Under the pieces are notes generated by a model. The model ran no database searches and was not told the DNA's origin. It saw only the letters and a program-made list of their open reading frames with translations. Positions 43,802 through 52,963 of a stretch of 64,000 bases of DNA are shown piece after piece. The position numbers and the translations under genes were made by a program. The stretch lies in NCBI GenBank assembly GCA_036821185.1, contig DAISKD010000006.1:1-64000 (forward strand). Reading direction: 5' to 3'. Each line of letters starts with the position of its first letter. Within the stretch, counting starts at the first letter, position 1. The stretch is from CALJTV01 sp036821185. GTDB taxonomy: Bacteria; Chloroflexota; Dehalococcoidia; GIF9; UBA5629.

Positions 43802-45045
43802 CAAATCCCTCCTATATCAATTGTTCGGAAACCGAGCACCTCCTCAAAAGACTCCACGGATGGCCAAACCGTGAATGGTTTTATAGGGTGAGTTATGGTC
43901 TCCTGGGTTCGTGGCCCGGCGCCGGTGATTACAGCTACCGTAAGGTGATGTTTTTCGATTACTCCGGCGCTAACTAGTTTTTTTAGTCCAGCAATGACTA
44001 CACCGCCAGCGGCTTCAGCGAAGATGCCCTCGGTTTGAGCAAGTAGTAAAACGCCCTCAATAGCTTCATCGTCGGTAACGCTGACGGCGCCGCCTCCTGA
44101 TCCTCTGGCGGTCATTAGCGCATAATAACCATCGGCAGGGTTTCCAATTGCTATAGATGAGACGATCGTATTTGCTTTCACAGGGTGCACATGGAGGTTG
44201 CCTGCTTCGAAAGCGTGTACGATTGGTGAGCTTCCTTGAGCTTGTAGCACAAACATATGAGTGTTTACCGGCCCTATCAGGTCTAACGTGGACAGTTCCT
44301 GCAGCCCTTTCCAGAGACGAGTGAATAAGAGCCCCGACCCTGCCGGTGCTAATATGCAATCCGGTGCCTGCCAGCCAAGTTGCTCACATATCTCGTAGCT
44401 GATGGTCTTGCTTCCCTCAGCATAATATGGTCTGAGGTTGACGTTGATGAAACCCCAGCTATATCTATGCGAGAGTTCGGCACAGAGGCGGTTGACATCA
44501 TCATAGCTGCCGTCGACGGTGACGATAATTGGTTTGTAGACAGCTATACCTGTGAGTTTGCCCGCTTCTACGCCAGCGGGAACGAACACATAGGCTTTCA
44601 TTTTCGCTTTGGCCGCGTAAGCAGCTACACTGGCAGCCAAGTTTCCTGTCGAAGCGCAGGCCACGGTATCAAAGTTCAATTCTTTAGCTTTATTCACAGC
44701 TACAGAAACAGCTCTGTCCTTAAAGGAATACGTTGGGTTGAGACAATCATTCTTGATATAAAGCTTTTCCAGCCCTATTTCCTCTCCTAGATTGTCGGCT
44801 TTAACCAGCGGAGTGAAACCAGTGCCGATGTCTGTTGCCTCTCCACTGTTGACGGGGAGTAGGTGACGGTAGCGCCAGATGGTTGTCGGTCCTCTGGCGA
44901 TGGTGTCCCGGCTGATTACCTTCGAAATAGCTTTGTAATCGTAGCTGACTTCTAAGGGGCTGAGGCAAAAATCGCATATGTGTATTGCCTGAAGTGGGTA
45001 TTCTCGACCGCATTTGCGACAACGCAGACCTATGGCGTATGTCAT
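43801..45045 (-). CDS. thrC: Threonine synthase
   Basis: PLP enzyme converting O-phosphohomoserine to threonine. It has 414 aa. An N-terminal zinc ribbon (CRKCGREYP then CDFCLSPLEV) is typical of the plant/archaeal-type subfamily. The PLP Lys is in NPTYSFKDRAV, and the phosphate loop is in STGNLAASVAAYAA. It starts at ATG 45045 right after the preceding stop, with AAGGAGG upstream. Its presence beside a cystathionine enzyme puts both branches of phosphohomoserine or homoserine use in one operon. Confidence 0.93.
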   Translation of the reverse strand: MTYAIGLRCRKCGREYPLQAIHICDFCLSPLEVSYDYKAISKVISRDTIARGPTTIWRYRHLLPVNSGEATDIGTGFTPLVKADNLGEEIGLEKLYIKNDCLNPTYSFKDRAVSVAVNKAKELNFDTVACASTGNLAASVAAYAAKAKMKAYVFVPAGVEAGKLTGIAVYKPIIVTVDGSYDDVNRLCAELSHRYSWGFINVNLRPYYAEGSKTISYEICEQLGWQAPDCILAPAGSGLLFTRLWKGLQELSTLDLIGPVNTHMFVLQAQGSSPIVHAFEAGNLHVHPVKANTIVSSIAIGNPADGYYALMTARGSGGGAVSVTDDEAIEGVLLLAQTEGIFAEAAGGVVIAGLKKLVSAGVIEKHHLTVAVITGAGPRTQETITHPIKPFTVWPSVESFEEVLGFRTIDIGGI

Positions 45046-46200
45046 CTAATCCTCCTTATCCACTCCCTCGAGCGCCTGATGCAAATCTTCCAAAATATCC
45101 TCGATGTGTTCCAAGCCTACTGACAATCTGATAAGGTTGTCAGTAATGCCAACTTTGGTTCTGTGTTCCTGTGGCATCGAGGCATGGCTCATGGTGGCTG
45201 GATGTTCAGCAAGCGAGGCGACTCCTCCGAGTGATTCAGCAAGCGAAAAAACTCTGATCTGTCTAAGAAAACGGTTGACTGCCTTTACCCCTCCTTTTAG
45301 TTCGAACGAAACCACGCCGCCAAAGCCTTTCATTTGCTTTCGAGCAATGGCATGTCCGGAATGTGATTCGAGCCCTGGATAGAGGACACGATTTACAGAG
45401 CGGTGTTTTTGTAAATATTTAGCAACTTCGAAAGCATTCTCCTCATGTTTTCTCATGCGCAGTGGCAACGTGGCAATGCCGCGAAGCACTAGCCAGCAAT
45501 CAAAGGGTGAGGCGCATGTCCCCATGGCATTAAGGAGAAATTGGATTTTCTGGGTTAATTCATCGGTACTTGTGACTACCGCGCCACCGACAACATCGCA
45601 GTGTCCGTTTAAATATTTGGTTGTGGAATGTACTACCAAGTCGATTCCATACTCTAAAGGTTTGAGGAAATAAGGAGTAGCAAAGGTATTGTCCATGACG
45701 GTGAGAATGCCTTTTTCCCTAGCGACGTCAGTCACCATCTCGAGGTCTACTATATTTAGTAGCGGGTTAGAAGGCGTCTCCACCCATATCATTCTAGTAT
45801 TGGGCCTGATTGCTTCTTCTAAAGCACGTTTACTGTCCATCTTGATGAAAGTGAACTCTAAGCCAAAATGCTCCATCACGTTGCGAAAAAGCCTATAGGT
45901 GCCACCATAAACATCTTCACCAGCGATGATGTGGTCACCGGATTTAAGGAGATGCATAACTGTCGATTCAGCAGCCATTCCTGTAGCAAAGGCAAAGGCT
46001 GCTTTTCCGCCCTCCAGCTGTGCAATGGTATCCTCGAGGACTTTTCTGGTCGGGTTGGCTGTCCGAGAATAATCATAGCCTCGTGTTTTGCCCACGTCTT
46101 CGAACACAAAAGTTGATGTCTGATAAATAGGCACTGAGATTGCACCATAGGCTTTGTCCGGCCTTTCGCCGGAATGGATAGCTATTGTTTCGAATCTCAT
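45046..46200 (-). CDS. Cystathionine gamma-synthase/lyase family PLP enzyme
   Basis: Trans-sulfuration enzyme of 384 aa. N-terminus ETIAIHSGERPDKAYGAISVPIYQ in part (SVPIYQTSTF), active-site YDYSRTANPTR, and PLP Lys in VHSTTKYLNGHCDVVGG. C-terminal SLGGVASLAEHPATMSHA is common to the synthase and lyase subgroups, so direction (cysteine to cystathionine or the reverse) cannot be decided from motifs alone. Its ATG overlaps the cysE stop by four bases, and thrC begins directly after its TAG. Confidence 0.93.
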   Translation of the reverse strand: MRFETIAIHSGERPDKAYGAISVPIYQTSTFVFEDVGKTRGYDYSRTANPTRKVLEDTIAQLEGGKAAFAFATGMAAESTVMHLLKSGDHIIAGEDVYGGTYRLFRNVMEHFGLEFTFIKMDSKRALEEAIRPNTRMIWVETPSNPLLNIVDLEMVTDVAREKGILTVMDNTFATPYFLKPLEYGIDLVVHSTTKYLNGHCDVVGGAVVTSTDELTQKIQFLLNAMGTCASPFDCWLVLRGIATLPLRMRKHEENAFEVAKYLQKHRSVNRVLYPGLESHSGHAIARKQMKGFGGVVSFELKGGVKAVNRFLRQIRVFSLAESLGGVASLAEHPATMSHASMPQEHRTKVGITDNLIRLSVGLEHIEDILEDLHQALEGVDKED

Positions 46201-46907
46201 ATTCCTGCCCCCTGGATAAATTCGTCAAGTACCATATCGTACTCTTGCCTATTTTCAGCAACTTCAATGTCGACCATTTGTTCCAGCCTTGTTAGTCGTT
46301 CCTCAAATTTGTTTTGTCGTTGTAAGAGCACCCTTACAATTTCCGACACGGGGTCGGGTAGTTTGCCATGCTCCAACATTTCTGGCGGAGTGTAACCATC
46401 CCTCACTATTCTCCCAGGGACTCCAACTACTGTAGTATCGGGAGGCACTGACTTCACCACCACTGACCCCGCACCGATTCTGGCGCCATCCCCGATGGTA
46501 ATAGGCCCTAAGACCACCGCTCCCGAGCCGATGACTACATTGTTGCCCACTGTAGGGTGACGCTTTTCTTTTTTCAAGCTGGTGCCTCCGAGGACGACGC
46601 CCTGATACATGATGACATCGTCACCAATTTCAGCGGTTTCGCCGATGACAACCCCAGCACCGTGGTCTATAAAGAAACGCCTGCCTATTTTGGCCCCAGG
46701 GTGGATTTCTATGTTGGTGAGAAAGCGGTTTATATGCGAAACTAATCGCGCCGCAAAGCGGAGCCTGTGTTGCCACAGTGAGTGAGCGATGCGGTGAAGC
46801 CACAAGGCATGCAATCCTGGGTAGCAGAAGATAACCTCTAGCAGACTTCTTGCTGCCGGGTCTCTGGCAAAGATCGTTGCGATATCCTCCTTCAGTCGGT
46901 TGAACAA
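46197..46907 (-). CDS. cysE: Serine O-acetyltransferase
   Basis: Makes O-acetylserine for CysK. It has 236 aa. The N-terminal helices (RLKEDIATIFARDPAARS) and the left-handed beta-helix with HPGAKIGRRFFIDHG, VVIGETAEIGDDV and HPTVGNNVVIGSGA are typical. I choose TTG 46907 because AAGGAG is 7 nt upstream and the protein then begins LFNRLKEDI as in relatives. The longer frame to 46967 runs into the preceding gene. Forms a complex with CysK in other bacteria. Confidence 0.93.
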   Translation of the reverse strand: MFNRLKEDIATIFARDPAARSLLEVIFCYPGLHALWLHRIAHSLWQHRLRFAARLVSHINRFLTNIEIHPGAKIGRRFFIDHGAGVVIGETAEIGDDVIMYQGVVLGGTSLKKEKRHPTVGNNVVIGSGAVVLGPITIGDGARIGAGSVVVKSVPPDTTVVGVPGRIVRDGYTPPEMLEHGKLPDPVSEIVRVLLQRQNKFEERLTRLEQMVDIEVAENRQEYDMVLDEFIQGAGI

Positions 46908-46918
46908 GCCTTTTCTCC

Positions 46919-47404
46919 TTACTTCATACGGTTGCCCTGTCGATCGCTGTTGGCGAGTAAGAAGCATGTGCCTATGCAGGCAAAACCAACTCCTGTAAGT
47001 ATCATAAATGCACCTACCGCGGCAAAAGCCGTAATGATATTGAGCGCTAGGACTGCCATGTACAGATAATTCTCCATGTTAAGCGCCTGAGTATAAAGTA
47101 GGTGTTTTTGGTTCATGGGGTCATAGCGCCCACCGCTTAACAGCTCCTGATAGGTAGGTGCTATGTTGCGGCGGTGTTCTCTTATCAGGTCGGCAGCAGT
47201 CTGGGCTTCCTCTTTTGAATCTATGATCTCGCCCGCTTTTATAGCTTCTTCTGAAAGACCCAGGGTAACTTTTTCTTGTCTCATAGCCTGCTTTATCCAC
47301 CTCTCCTCATCCTGCGATATCCATATGAAAGTCGTACCAATGAATATTGCCGCAGCAGCTATAATGAACAGGATAGTTATAAGATATCTATTTACTCGAG
47401 CCAT
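46919..47404 (-). CDS. Membrane protein of unknown function between cysK and cysE
   Basis: I do not recognise this 161-aa protein. It has an N-terminal membrane helix (LITILFIIAAAAIFIGTTF), a charged middle of about 75 residues rich in Glu, Gln and Arg, and a second hydrophobic region of one or two helices (LNIITAFAAVGAFMILTGVGFACIG is described only by its start and end). The middle is probably extracytoplasmic and helical. AAGGAGG lies 4 nt before the ATG. It ends 11 bp before the cysE TTG and starts 9 bp after cysK, so it is clearly in the operon. Confidence 0.75.
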   Translation of the reverse strand: MARVNRYLITILFIIAAAAIFIGTTFIWISQDEERWIKQAMRQEKVTLGLSEEAIKAGEIIDSKEEAQTAADLIREHRRNIAPTYQELLSGGRYDPMNQKHLLYTQALNMENYLYMAVLALNIITAFAAVGAFMILTGVGFACIGTCFLLANSDRQGNRMK

Positions 47405-47413
47405 TTTTCCTCC

Positions 47414-48424
47414 TTAAATGTTTGTTGAACTGTATTGTTCTTGGAACAGCCAGGTAGAGAGATAGCGCTCTCCTGTATCTGGCAGTATTACTACAATAAG
47501 TTTTCCTTTGTTCTCCGGTCTGGCTGCTACTTGGAGAGCTGCCCAAGTAGCAGCGCCAGACGAAATGCCAACTAGTATTCCCTCTTCTCTTGCCAGCCTT
47601 CTAGCTGTGGCTGCTGCATCCTCATCTTTCACCTGAATTATTTCGTCGATTAACTCAAGTTTTAGTACTTCGGGGATGAATCCGGCGCCAATGCCTTGGA
47701 TCCTATGTCTTCCCGGCACGCCGCCCGAAAGTACAGGTGAGTTCGCTGGTTCAACAGCTATAGCCTTGAATGATGCCTTCCTTTTCTTCAGCACTTCAGC
47801 GACGCCAGTTATTGTGCCACCGGTGCCAACCCCGGCAACTAGTATGTCGACTCTTCCTTCGCTATCTCGCCATATCTCTTCAGCGGTGGTGAGACGATGT
47901 ATTTCTGGGTTCGCTGGGTTTTTGAATTGTTGGAGCATGATGTAATTTGAGTTTTCAGCTACAAGCTGCTCGGCCTTTCGTACTGCTCCACTCATACCTT
48001 CGGCTCCAGGGGTAAGCACCAACTCAGCCCCCAGAATCGAGAGAAGCTGTCTTCTTTCCATAGACATGGTGTCGGGCATGGTGAGTATGAGCCGACGTCC
48101 CCTGGCAGCGCAGACGAATGCCAATGCAATGCCCGTATTGCCGCTTGTAGGTTCTACAATGACTGTATCTTTGTTCAACAGCCCCTTCTCCTCGGCATCA
48201 ACGATCATGGACACGCCTATCCTGTCCTTCACACTGCCCAAAGGGTTGAACGATTCAAGCTTGGCCGCCACTTCTGCATTGAGACCTTTGGTTACACGAT
48301 TGAGCCTTACCATAGGCGTGTTGCCAATGAGTTCAGTGATATCTTCGGCTATTCCTCTGGTCAGCTTCGGTATCTCGATTGTCTTGTATCTAAGCCTCTC
48401 CACTGCTTTAGATGCTCCTTTCAA
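47414..48424 (-). CDS. cysK: Cysteine synthase
   Basis: O-acetylserine sulfhydrylase, PLP-dependent, 336 aa. PLP Lys in NPLGSVKDRIG, substrate loop PTSGNTG, phosphate loop GVGTGGTITG. The first 25 residues before ITELIGNTP are an extension relative to the usual 305-310 aa form. The TTG at 48424 has GGGGG 7 nt upstream, so the extension is probably translated. It follows the ABC exporter ATPase gene by 4 bp. Confidence 0.94.
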   Translation of the reverse strand: MKGASKAVERLRYKTIEIPKLTRGIAEDITELIGNTPMVRLNRVTKGLNAEVAAKLESFNPLGSVKDRIGVSMIVDAEEKGLLNKDTVIVEPTSGNTGIALAFVCAARGRRLILTMPDTMSMERRQLLSILGAELVLTPGAEGMSGAVRKAEQLVAENSNYIMLQQFKNPANPEIHRLTTAEEIWRDSEGRVDILVAGVGTGGTITGVAEVLKKRKASFKAIAVEPANSPVLSGGVPGRHRIQGIGAGFIPEVLKLELIDEIIQVKDEDAAATARRLAREEGILVGISSGAATWAALQVAARPENKGKLIVVILPDTGERYLSTWLFQEQYSSTNI

Positions 48425-48428
48425 GTCC

Positions 48429-49118
48429 TTACCCCCTTTTCATGGTTTCTTCATATTTGATAATCTCTCCATCCCTTAGATGTACTATTCTATGAGCTTT
48501 GTTTGCCAGTTCTTGATTATGTGTGGCTATGATGAAGGTAAGCCCATTCTGGTTCAAATGCTGGAATAACTTGTAAATAATTTCCGCGGTGGACGAATCT
48601 AGATTGCCTGTTGGCTCGTCCGCTAAGATAATGCTGGGCCTATTTATCAGCGCTCTGCCAATAGCTACCCGTTGCATTTCACCACCGCTCAGCTGATGCG
48701 GAAGATGGTCGCGCCTATCTTTTAGTCCCACAATTTCAATTATTTCGTCTACAAATGAAAAATTTTTCTTTTTACTGAAAAGGAGCGGCAGCATGATGTT
48801 CTCTTTCACAGTAAGGGTAGGAAGAAGATAGAACTGCTGAAATACGAACCCGATGTACTCTTGCCGTATTTTTGTGAGCTTGCTTTCCCGTAAACGATTG
48901 ACTTCCATCCCGTTCAGCTTATAGACACCATCTGTTGGCCTGTCAAAACAACCCAATATATTTAAGAGCGTCGTTTTACCCGAGCCTGACGGACCGATCA
49001 CCGCCAAAAACTCTCCCTTTGTTACACTGAGGGTGACATTTTTTAGAGCGAAGACTTTCTCATTGCCCCGGTGATAAATTTTGGTTAAATTGTTTGTGAT
49101 TATAATATTGTTATTCAT
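48429..49118 (-). CDS. ABC transporter ATP-binding protein (LolD/MacB type)
   Basis: A 229-aa ATPase. Walker A GPSGSGKTTLLN, signature LSGGEMQRVAIGRAL, Walker B SIILADEPTGNLDS. This is the subfamily that drives MacB/FtsX-type permeases by a mechanotransmission mechanism. Its ATG overlaps the end of the permease gene by 8 bp. With the permease and the lipoprotein at 50294-50746 it forms a likely three-part export or envelope system within a sulfur operon. Confidence 0.93.
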   Translation of the reverse strand: MNNNIIITNNLTKIYHRGNEKVFALKNVTLSVTKGEFLAVIGPSGSGKTTLLNILGCFDRPTDGVYKLNGMEVNRLRESKLTKIRQEYIGFVFQQFYLLPTLTVKENIMLPLLFSKKKNFSFVDEIIEIVGLKDRRDHLPHQLSGGEMQRVAIGRALINRPSIILADEPTGNLDSSTAEIIYKLFQHLNQNGLTFIIATHNQELANKAHRIVHLRDGEIIKYEETMKRG

Positions 49119-50283
49119 TTAAACCACTCCGAATCGATTCTAAGGGCGTGAGGCGCGCGGACTTGATCGCTGGGAATATTCCACAGACCAATCCGATGGC
49201 CGTGGAGAACAGGAGACATAAGCCGATTAACTGCCAGTGAAACGACATTATGTTGCCTGCTGGTGCGTAGGGGATTATGCTTTTAACAGATCCCTCTATC
49301 ACGCTGGAGCTGAGAAGGGCTGCGGACAAGCCCAGTATGCCGCCTGTGGTAGAGACAAGCAGCGTTTCCGTTATGACCAGCTTACCTATATCCAGTCCTG
49401 AAGCACCGATAGCTTTAATCATGCCAAATTCCTTAACTCTTTCGTTGATAGAGGTGAGGGTTGTGTTCATGATCCCCACGGCGCTGATGAAAATAGCCAC
49501 TATAGTTACCGAGAACAAAAGCGTTCGAGTTGACCCCACGATGTTCATTATGGTACCCATTAGCTGGTTTGTAGTCACCACTTGCAGGTCAGGGATTGCT
49601 TCCAGCTCTTTCGTTATAGTGGGTATCAGGGACACATCTTTTACTCTAATGGCTATGGCACTTAGTTGCCCTGTCTTTTGGAACAGCGTCTGTGCGGTTC
49701 TAAGAGGAATGAAGTGAAACTCATCGTCTTGGGTGTTGGTTTTCTCCAGAATTCCTACAATGGTGAACGGAACATCTGCCGGGCCGAACGGCAGCACATC
49801 GCCAACTTTCAGGCGCCCCTTTTCGGCAACAGTTCTGCCGATAACCATAACATTAACATCGTCATTAGAAAAAAAGTTTCCCTCCACTTTCCACCAGGGC
49901 TTGAGGAGACTCATTTCATCGGCATTGATGCCATAAACGATGTGTGGCATTCCGTTTTTATTAAATTGGTGCAAGAGCATAGGGCTAGCTATCTCTATAC
50001 CTTGAACGTTTGCCACTAGTGCGAGATCTGTCTCTGAGAGGTATTTGGGAATGACACCGCCGTGGATAATGAGTGAAGCAGCCTCATAGGGGCAACCTTT
50101 AGGCACTGCCAAGATATGAATGCCTAGGTTGTCAAGTTCATTGTGAAGCCTTTTTTCATAGCCGGAGTTGAAGGAAAGTAAGCTGAACAAGGTAGCGATA
50201 GCGATGGCTATCCCCACAGCGGTAAGTATAGTCCGACTGCGCCGCCGCAACAGATTTTTTACTGCTAGTGTAAAGAAGTTCAA
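49111..50283 (-). CDS. MacB/FtsX-family ABC permease
   Basis: A 390-aa permease. An N-terminal membrane helix (about 18-40, TILTAVGIAIAIATLFSLLS) is followed by a large extracytoplasmic MacB-PCD-like domain (about 45-250) and three membrane helices at the C-terminus with the FtsX motif VKEFGMIKAIGASG. Starts with TTG 50283, GAGG 5 nt upstream. Substrate unknown; the family includes lipoprotein movers, peptide or antibiotic exporters and envelope regulators. Confidence 0.92.
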   Translation of the reverse strand: MNFFTLAVKNLLRRRSRTILTAVGIAIAIATLFSLLSFNSGYEKRLHNELDNLGIHILAVPKGCPYEAASLIIHGGVIPKYLSETDLALVANVQGIEIASPMLLHQFNKNGMPHIVYGINADEMSLLKPWWKVEGNFFSNDDVNVMVIGRTVAEKGRLKVGDVLPFGPADVPFTIVGILEKTNTQDDEFHFIPLRTAQTLFQKTGQLSAIAIRVKDVSLIPTITKELEAIPDLQVVTTNQLMGTIMNIVGSTRTLLFSVTIVAIFISAVGIMNTTLTSINERVKEFGMIKAIGASGLDIGKLVITETLLVSTTGGILGLSAALLSSSVIEGSVKSIIPYAPAGNIMSFHWQLIGLCLLFSTAIGLVCGIFPAIKSARLTPLESIRSGLNE

Positions 50284-50293
50284 TCGGTCCTCT

Positions 50294-50746
50294 TTATTTA
50301 AACTCGACCCTTTCGCTTACAAGATAGATATCACCATTTTTGTGAATTACTCGTCCATGAACTTTGACTATAGCCCCTCTTTTTTGAGGTATAGTTAGGT
50401 TGCTCGGTGATAGATCAACGTATATAGTCCCCGTGCCGTCGTTCAGGATAAACCAGCACCCAGCGTTGCACTGGGATACGATTTTTCCTTCGATAGTGAC
50501 GCTTCTGTCTTTATATCTCTCAGGCCGGTTTAGTAGATCAACCACCCTTTCGATTTCGAGTTTTTCCTGTGCTGCCTTAGTGGCTTGCGATGACGGCAGA
50601 GTTTCTGGGCTTTTTATGTTGTCCTCATTGGACGTGCTAGCCTGCTGGTCGCTAGCAGGCATGCTGATTACTCTTGAGGTGCAACTTGAAGCGATTAGCC
50701 CAATGGTTATTAAAAAAATCACTATTATTTTCACTTGATTGTCCAT
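50294..50746 (-). CDS. OB-fold lipoprotein
   Basis: A 150-aa predicted lipoprotein with the lipobox LIASSC near residue 22, a Ser/Pro/Glu-rich linker, and a C-terminal OB-like domain of the tRNA-anti/BOF type (about 80-150: RSVTIEGKIVSQC, GAIVKVHGRVI). Two Cys (SQCNAGCWF) could form a disulfide or bind metal. It starts at ATG 50746 with AGGTGA upstream. Encoded just before the permease, it may be the external partner of the transporter. Function unknown. Confidence 0.8.
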   Translation of the reverse strand: MDNQVKIIVIFLITIGLIASSCTSRVISMPASDQQASTSNEDNIKSPETLPSSQATKAAQEKLEIERVVDLLNRPERYKDRSVTIEGKIVSQCNAGCWFILNDGTGTIYVDLSPSNLTIPQKRGAIVKVHGRVIHKNGDIYLVSERVEFK

Positions 50747-50769
50747 TTCATCACCTACATTCTCATAAT

Positions 50770-51918
50770 TTAGATTCTAGACCGGGCAATTTTTTCTATT
50801 GCTGTGATGACTGTGTTCATTTCCTCCTCGGTATTAAAAAACCCCGGGCTTAGTCGCACAGTACCATGGGGGAACGTACCTATGAGCTTATGTACGGAAG
50901 GAGCGCAGTGGAGACCAGTTCTAAGTTTAATATCAAATGCCTGATCAAGTATTGCACCTATTTCCGAAGGTGCGTAACCATCTATAGTCAGAGAGATTAC
51001 TGGCGCCTGCTCCTCCCAATCTTTAGCTCGGTGAATGTGTACACCTTCTATCCGGGATAGCCCTTCTATTAGTTGGTGTACCAGTTTAAGCTCGTGCGTT
51101 CTGATATTGTCTATCCCTTGTTGTAAGATAAACTTCACCCCGGCTCCCAATCCGCAAATGCCCACGCTATTAACAGTACCGCTTTCATATTTATCAGGAT
51201 AGATGTCGGGCTGTTCTTCTTGCTCTGAGTAAGAACCGGTTCCTCCTTCGCATAGAGTTTCCAGGCTTGTTCTTTTGCTGATATAGAGTCCGCCTGTTCC
51301 TGGTGGTCCAAATAGCCCCTTGTGACCGGGAAAGGCGAGAAGGTCTATATTGCTTGCTTGGACATCTATTTGATATAGCCCTGCAGTTTGAGCCGCATCG
51401 ACCATGAAGGTAATATTGTGCCGTCTGACTACCTCTCCATATTTTTCTATAGGCTGAACTAGGCCAGTAACGTTAGAGCCATGGGTTACTACTATCAGGC
51501 GTGTATTTGGAGTCATGGCTTTCTCAATGTCCTCGGGTGAGATGCTACCATTTACTGAAGAAGGACGCAGACGCTCTACTTTTACTCCTTGACGCTCAAG
51601 TTTCGATAAAGGACGGAATAGGGAGTTATGCCCTATGCTATCTGTGATGACATGGTCACCCGGGCTAAGTAGCCCCTTAAGCCCGATGTTGATGGCATGC
51701 GTGCAGTTGAGGGTAAAAATTATTCTCTCAGGCCAAGGTATATTAAACAGGCGGGCCAAAAGCATCCTGGTTTCTTCTATTACCTGTGCGGCAGCAAAGG
51801 CCATGCTGTGGCTGCCACGGCCCGGGTTGCCGGCATTTTTTCTTAAGAAGTCATTCATAGCTGTGTACACGGCCTCAGGCTTGGGCCACGACGTAGATGC
51901 GTTGTCTACATATATCAT
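50770..51918 (-). CDS. Cysteine desulfurase (class V aminotransferase, SufS/Csd-like)
   Basis: A 382-aa PLP enzyme. N-terminus IYVDNASTSWPKPEAVY, PLP Lys in AFPGHKGLFGPPGTGG, catalytic Cys in RTGLHCAPSVHKLIGT and the C-terminal GTVRLSPGFFN, the pattern of the small cysteine desulfurase subfamily often found near selenium or sulfur genes. AGGAGG lies 8 nt before ATG 51918, inside the end of the E1-like gene. It is intact, unlike the nifS gene in the same block, so it could be the working desulfurase. Confidence 0.92.
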   Translation of the reverse strand: MIYVDNASTSWPKPEAVYTAMNDFLRKNAGNPGRGSHSMAFAAAQVIEETRMLLARLFNIPWPERIIFTLNCTHAINIGLKGLLSPGDHVITDSIGHNSLFRPLSKLERQGVKVERLRPSSVNGSISPEDIEKAMTPNTRLIVVTHGSNVTGLVQPIEKYGEVVRRHNITFMVDAAQTAGLYQIDVQASNIDLLAFPGHKGLFGPPGTGGLYISKRTSLETLCEGGTGSYSEQEEQPDIYPDKYESGTVNSVGICGLGAGVKFILQQGIDNIRTHELKLVHQLIEGLSRIEGVHIHRAKDWEEQAPVISLTIDGYAPSEIGAILDQAFDIKLRTGLHCAPSVHKLIGTFPHGTVRLSPGFFNTEEEMNTVITAIEKIARSRI

Positions 51919-51922
51919 TAAG

Positions 51923-52936
51923 TTAGCCTCCTATGTACTGGTTATAAAGTTTTAGTGCCAAGGCTTCGTCGCTGGTATTTTTAAATATTGCTCGCCCATC
52001 GGGGAAAACGACTATCTCGTAAGAGTTAAAATTGAAACGCAGCATAAATTCGTTGTATTTGACCTGCCCTACGGCGCTGAGCTTTTCGGCAATGTCGGGA
52101 AGGGATATCTTCCTAATGTTCGGGCTTAAGACTTCGACGGCTTTTCCACCGTCGCATAGGCGAGTAGCTTTGGCTTCATATTTACCTTCAAGATACTGAT
52201 ATTTGCCGGCACAGGCAAGGCAACTGCTACGGTAGTTAGCCTTGAGATGGTGTAAGGTTCCTTTCCAGACATCGATGGTTATCAGGTCTCGGTTAATCTC
52301 CTTAGAACCAGTGAGTATTTTTATTGCCTCTGTGAACTGAAGAGCACCGATAATATGCGATGTGGAGCTTATGGCTCCTGCGTTTTCCACGGTGTAAATC
52401 CGTTCGTGAGTCAGGGGGCTCCCGAAAACGCACTGGTAGCAAGGGGTAGCGTCGGGAATAATGTTCATTGTGGTCCCCCAGAAAGCTATTGCTTTTCCGT
52501 GCACCCAGGGAATTTTGTGCTTCTTACATGCGTCATTGATAAGAAAACTTGTCGGATTGTCATTTAAACCGCCTACGACAAGGTCTGCGTTGCTGATCAA
52601 CTCCTCGACATTCGAAGGGTCCACATTAACAAGTATGCACTGTATCTCGATTGCTGAGTTTATTGTTTTAAGATGGCGTTCAGTAGCCATTGCTTTTGGC
52701 AATTGATTTTTCACATCTTCTTCATCGAAGAGGGCATGAGTGGTTAGGTCTCGATACTCAACGGAGTCCTTATCAATTAGCTTGATTTTGCCTATGCCTG
52801 CCCTTGCCAGTGCGGCTGCGGTTACTGTCCCAATAGCTCCACAACCTATAACAACCACAGCACTACGGCTCAGCTTTTTCTGTCCTGTTTCTCCTGCTTG
52901 CAGCGCGGCAATCTGTGCTATATACCTTTCATCCAC
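51923..52936 (-). CDS. ThiF/MoeB/HesA-family adenylyltransferase (E1-like)
   Basis: A 337-aa protein that probably activates the C-terminus of a ubiquitin-like sulfur carrier. Nucleotide-binding motif VVIGCGAIGTVTAAALARAG, two CxxC pairs for zinc (CYQC and CLAC), and an extra C-terminal domain of about 80 residues (FNFNSYEIVVFPDGRAIFK). The Cys that precedes the VEAG motif in MoeB-type proteins seems replaced (YTVENAG). GTG 52936 is chosen because GAAGGAGGG is 6 nt upstream. No ThiS or MoaD-like carrier gene is visible in the window. Confidence 0.88.
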   Translation of the reverse strand: MDERYIAQIAALQAGETGQKKLSRSAVVVIGCGAIGTVTAAALARAGIGKIKLIDKDSVEYRDLTTHALFDEEDVKNQLPKAMATERHLKTINSAIEIQCILVNVDPSNVEELISNADLVVGGLNDNPTSFLINDACKKHKIPWVHGKAIAFWGTTMNIIPDATPCYQCVFGSPLTHERIYTVENAGAISSTSHIIGALQFTEAIKILTGSKEINRDLITIDVWKGTLHHLKANYRSSCLACAGKYQYLEGKYEAKATRLCDGGKAVEVLSPNIRKISLPDIAEKLSAVGQVKYNEFMLRFNFNSYEIVVFPDGRAIFKNTSDEALALKLYNQYIGG

Positions 52937-52963
52937 CAAAGACCCTCCTTCAGCTTTCAAAAT

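Noticed and set aside
51923..51931. C-terminal Gly-Gly of the E1-like protein as a built-in ubiquitin-like carrier tail
   Set aside because: The two Gly codons come from the AGGAGG ribosome site of the next gene, and related proteins end similarly without Gly-Gly being needed.
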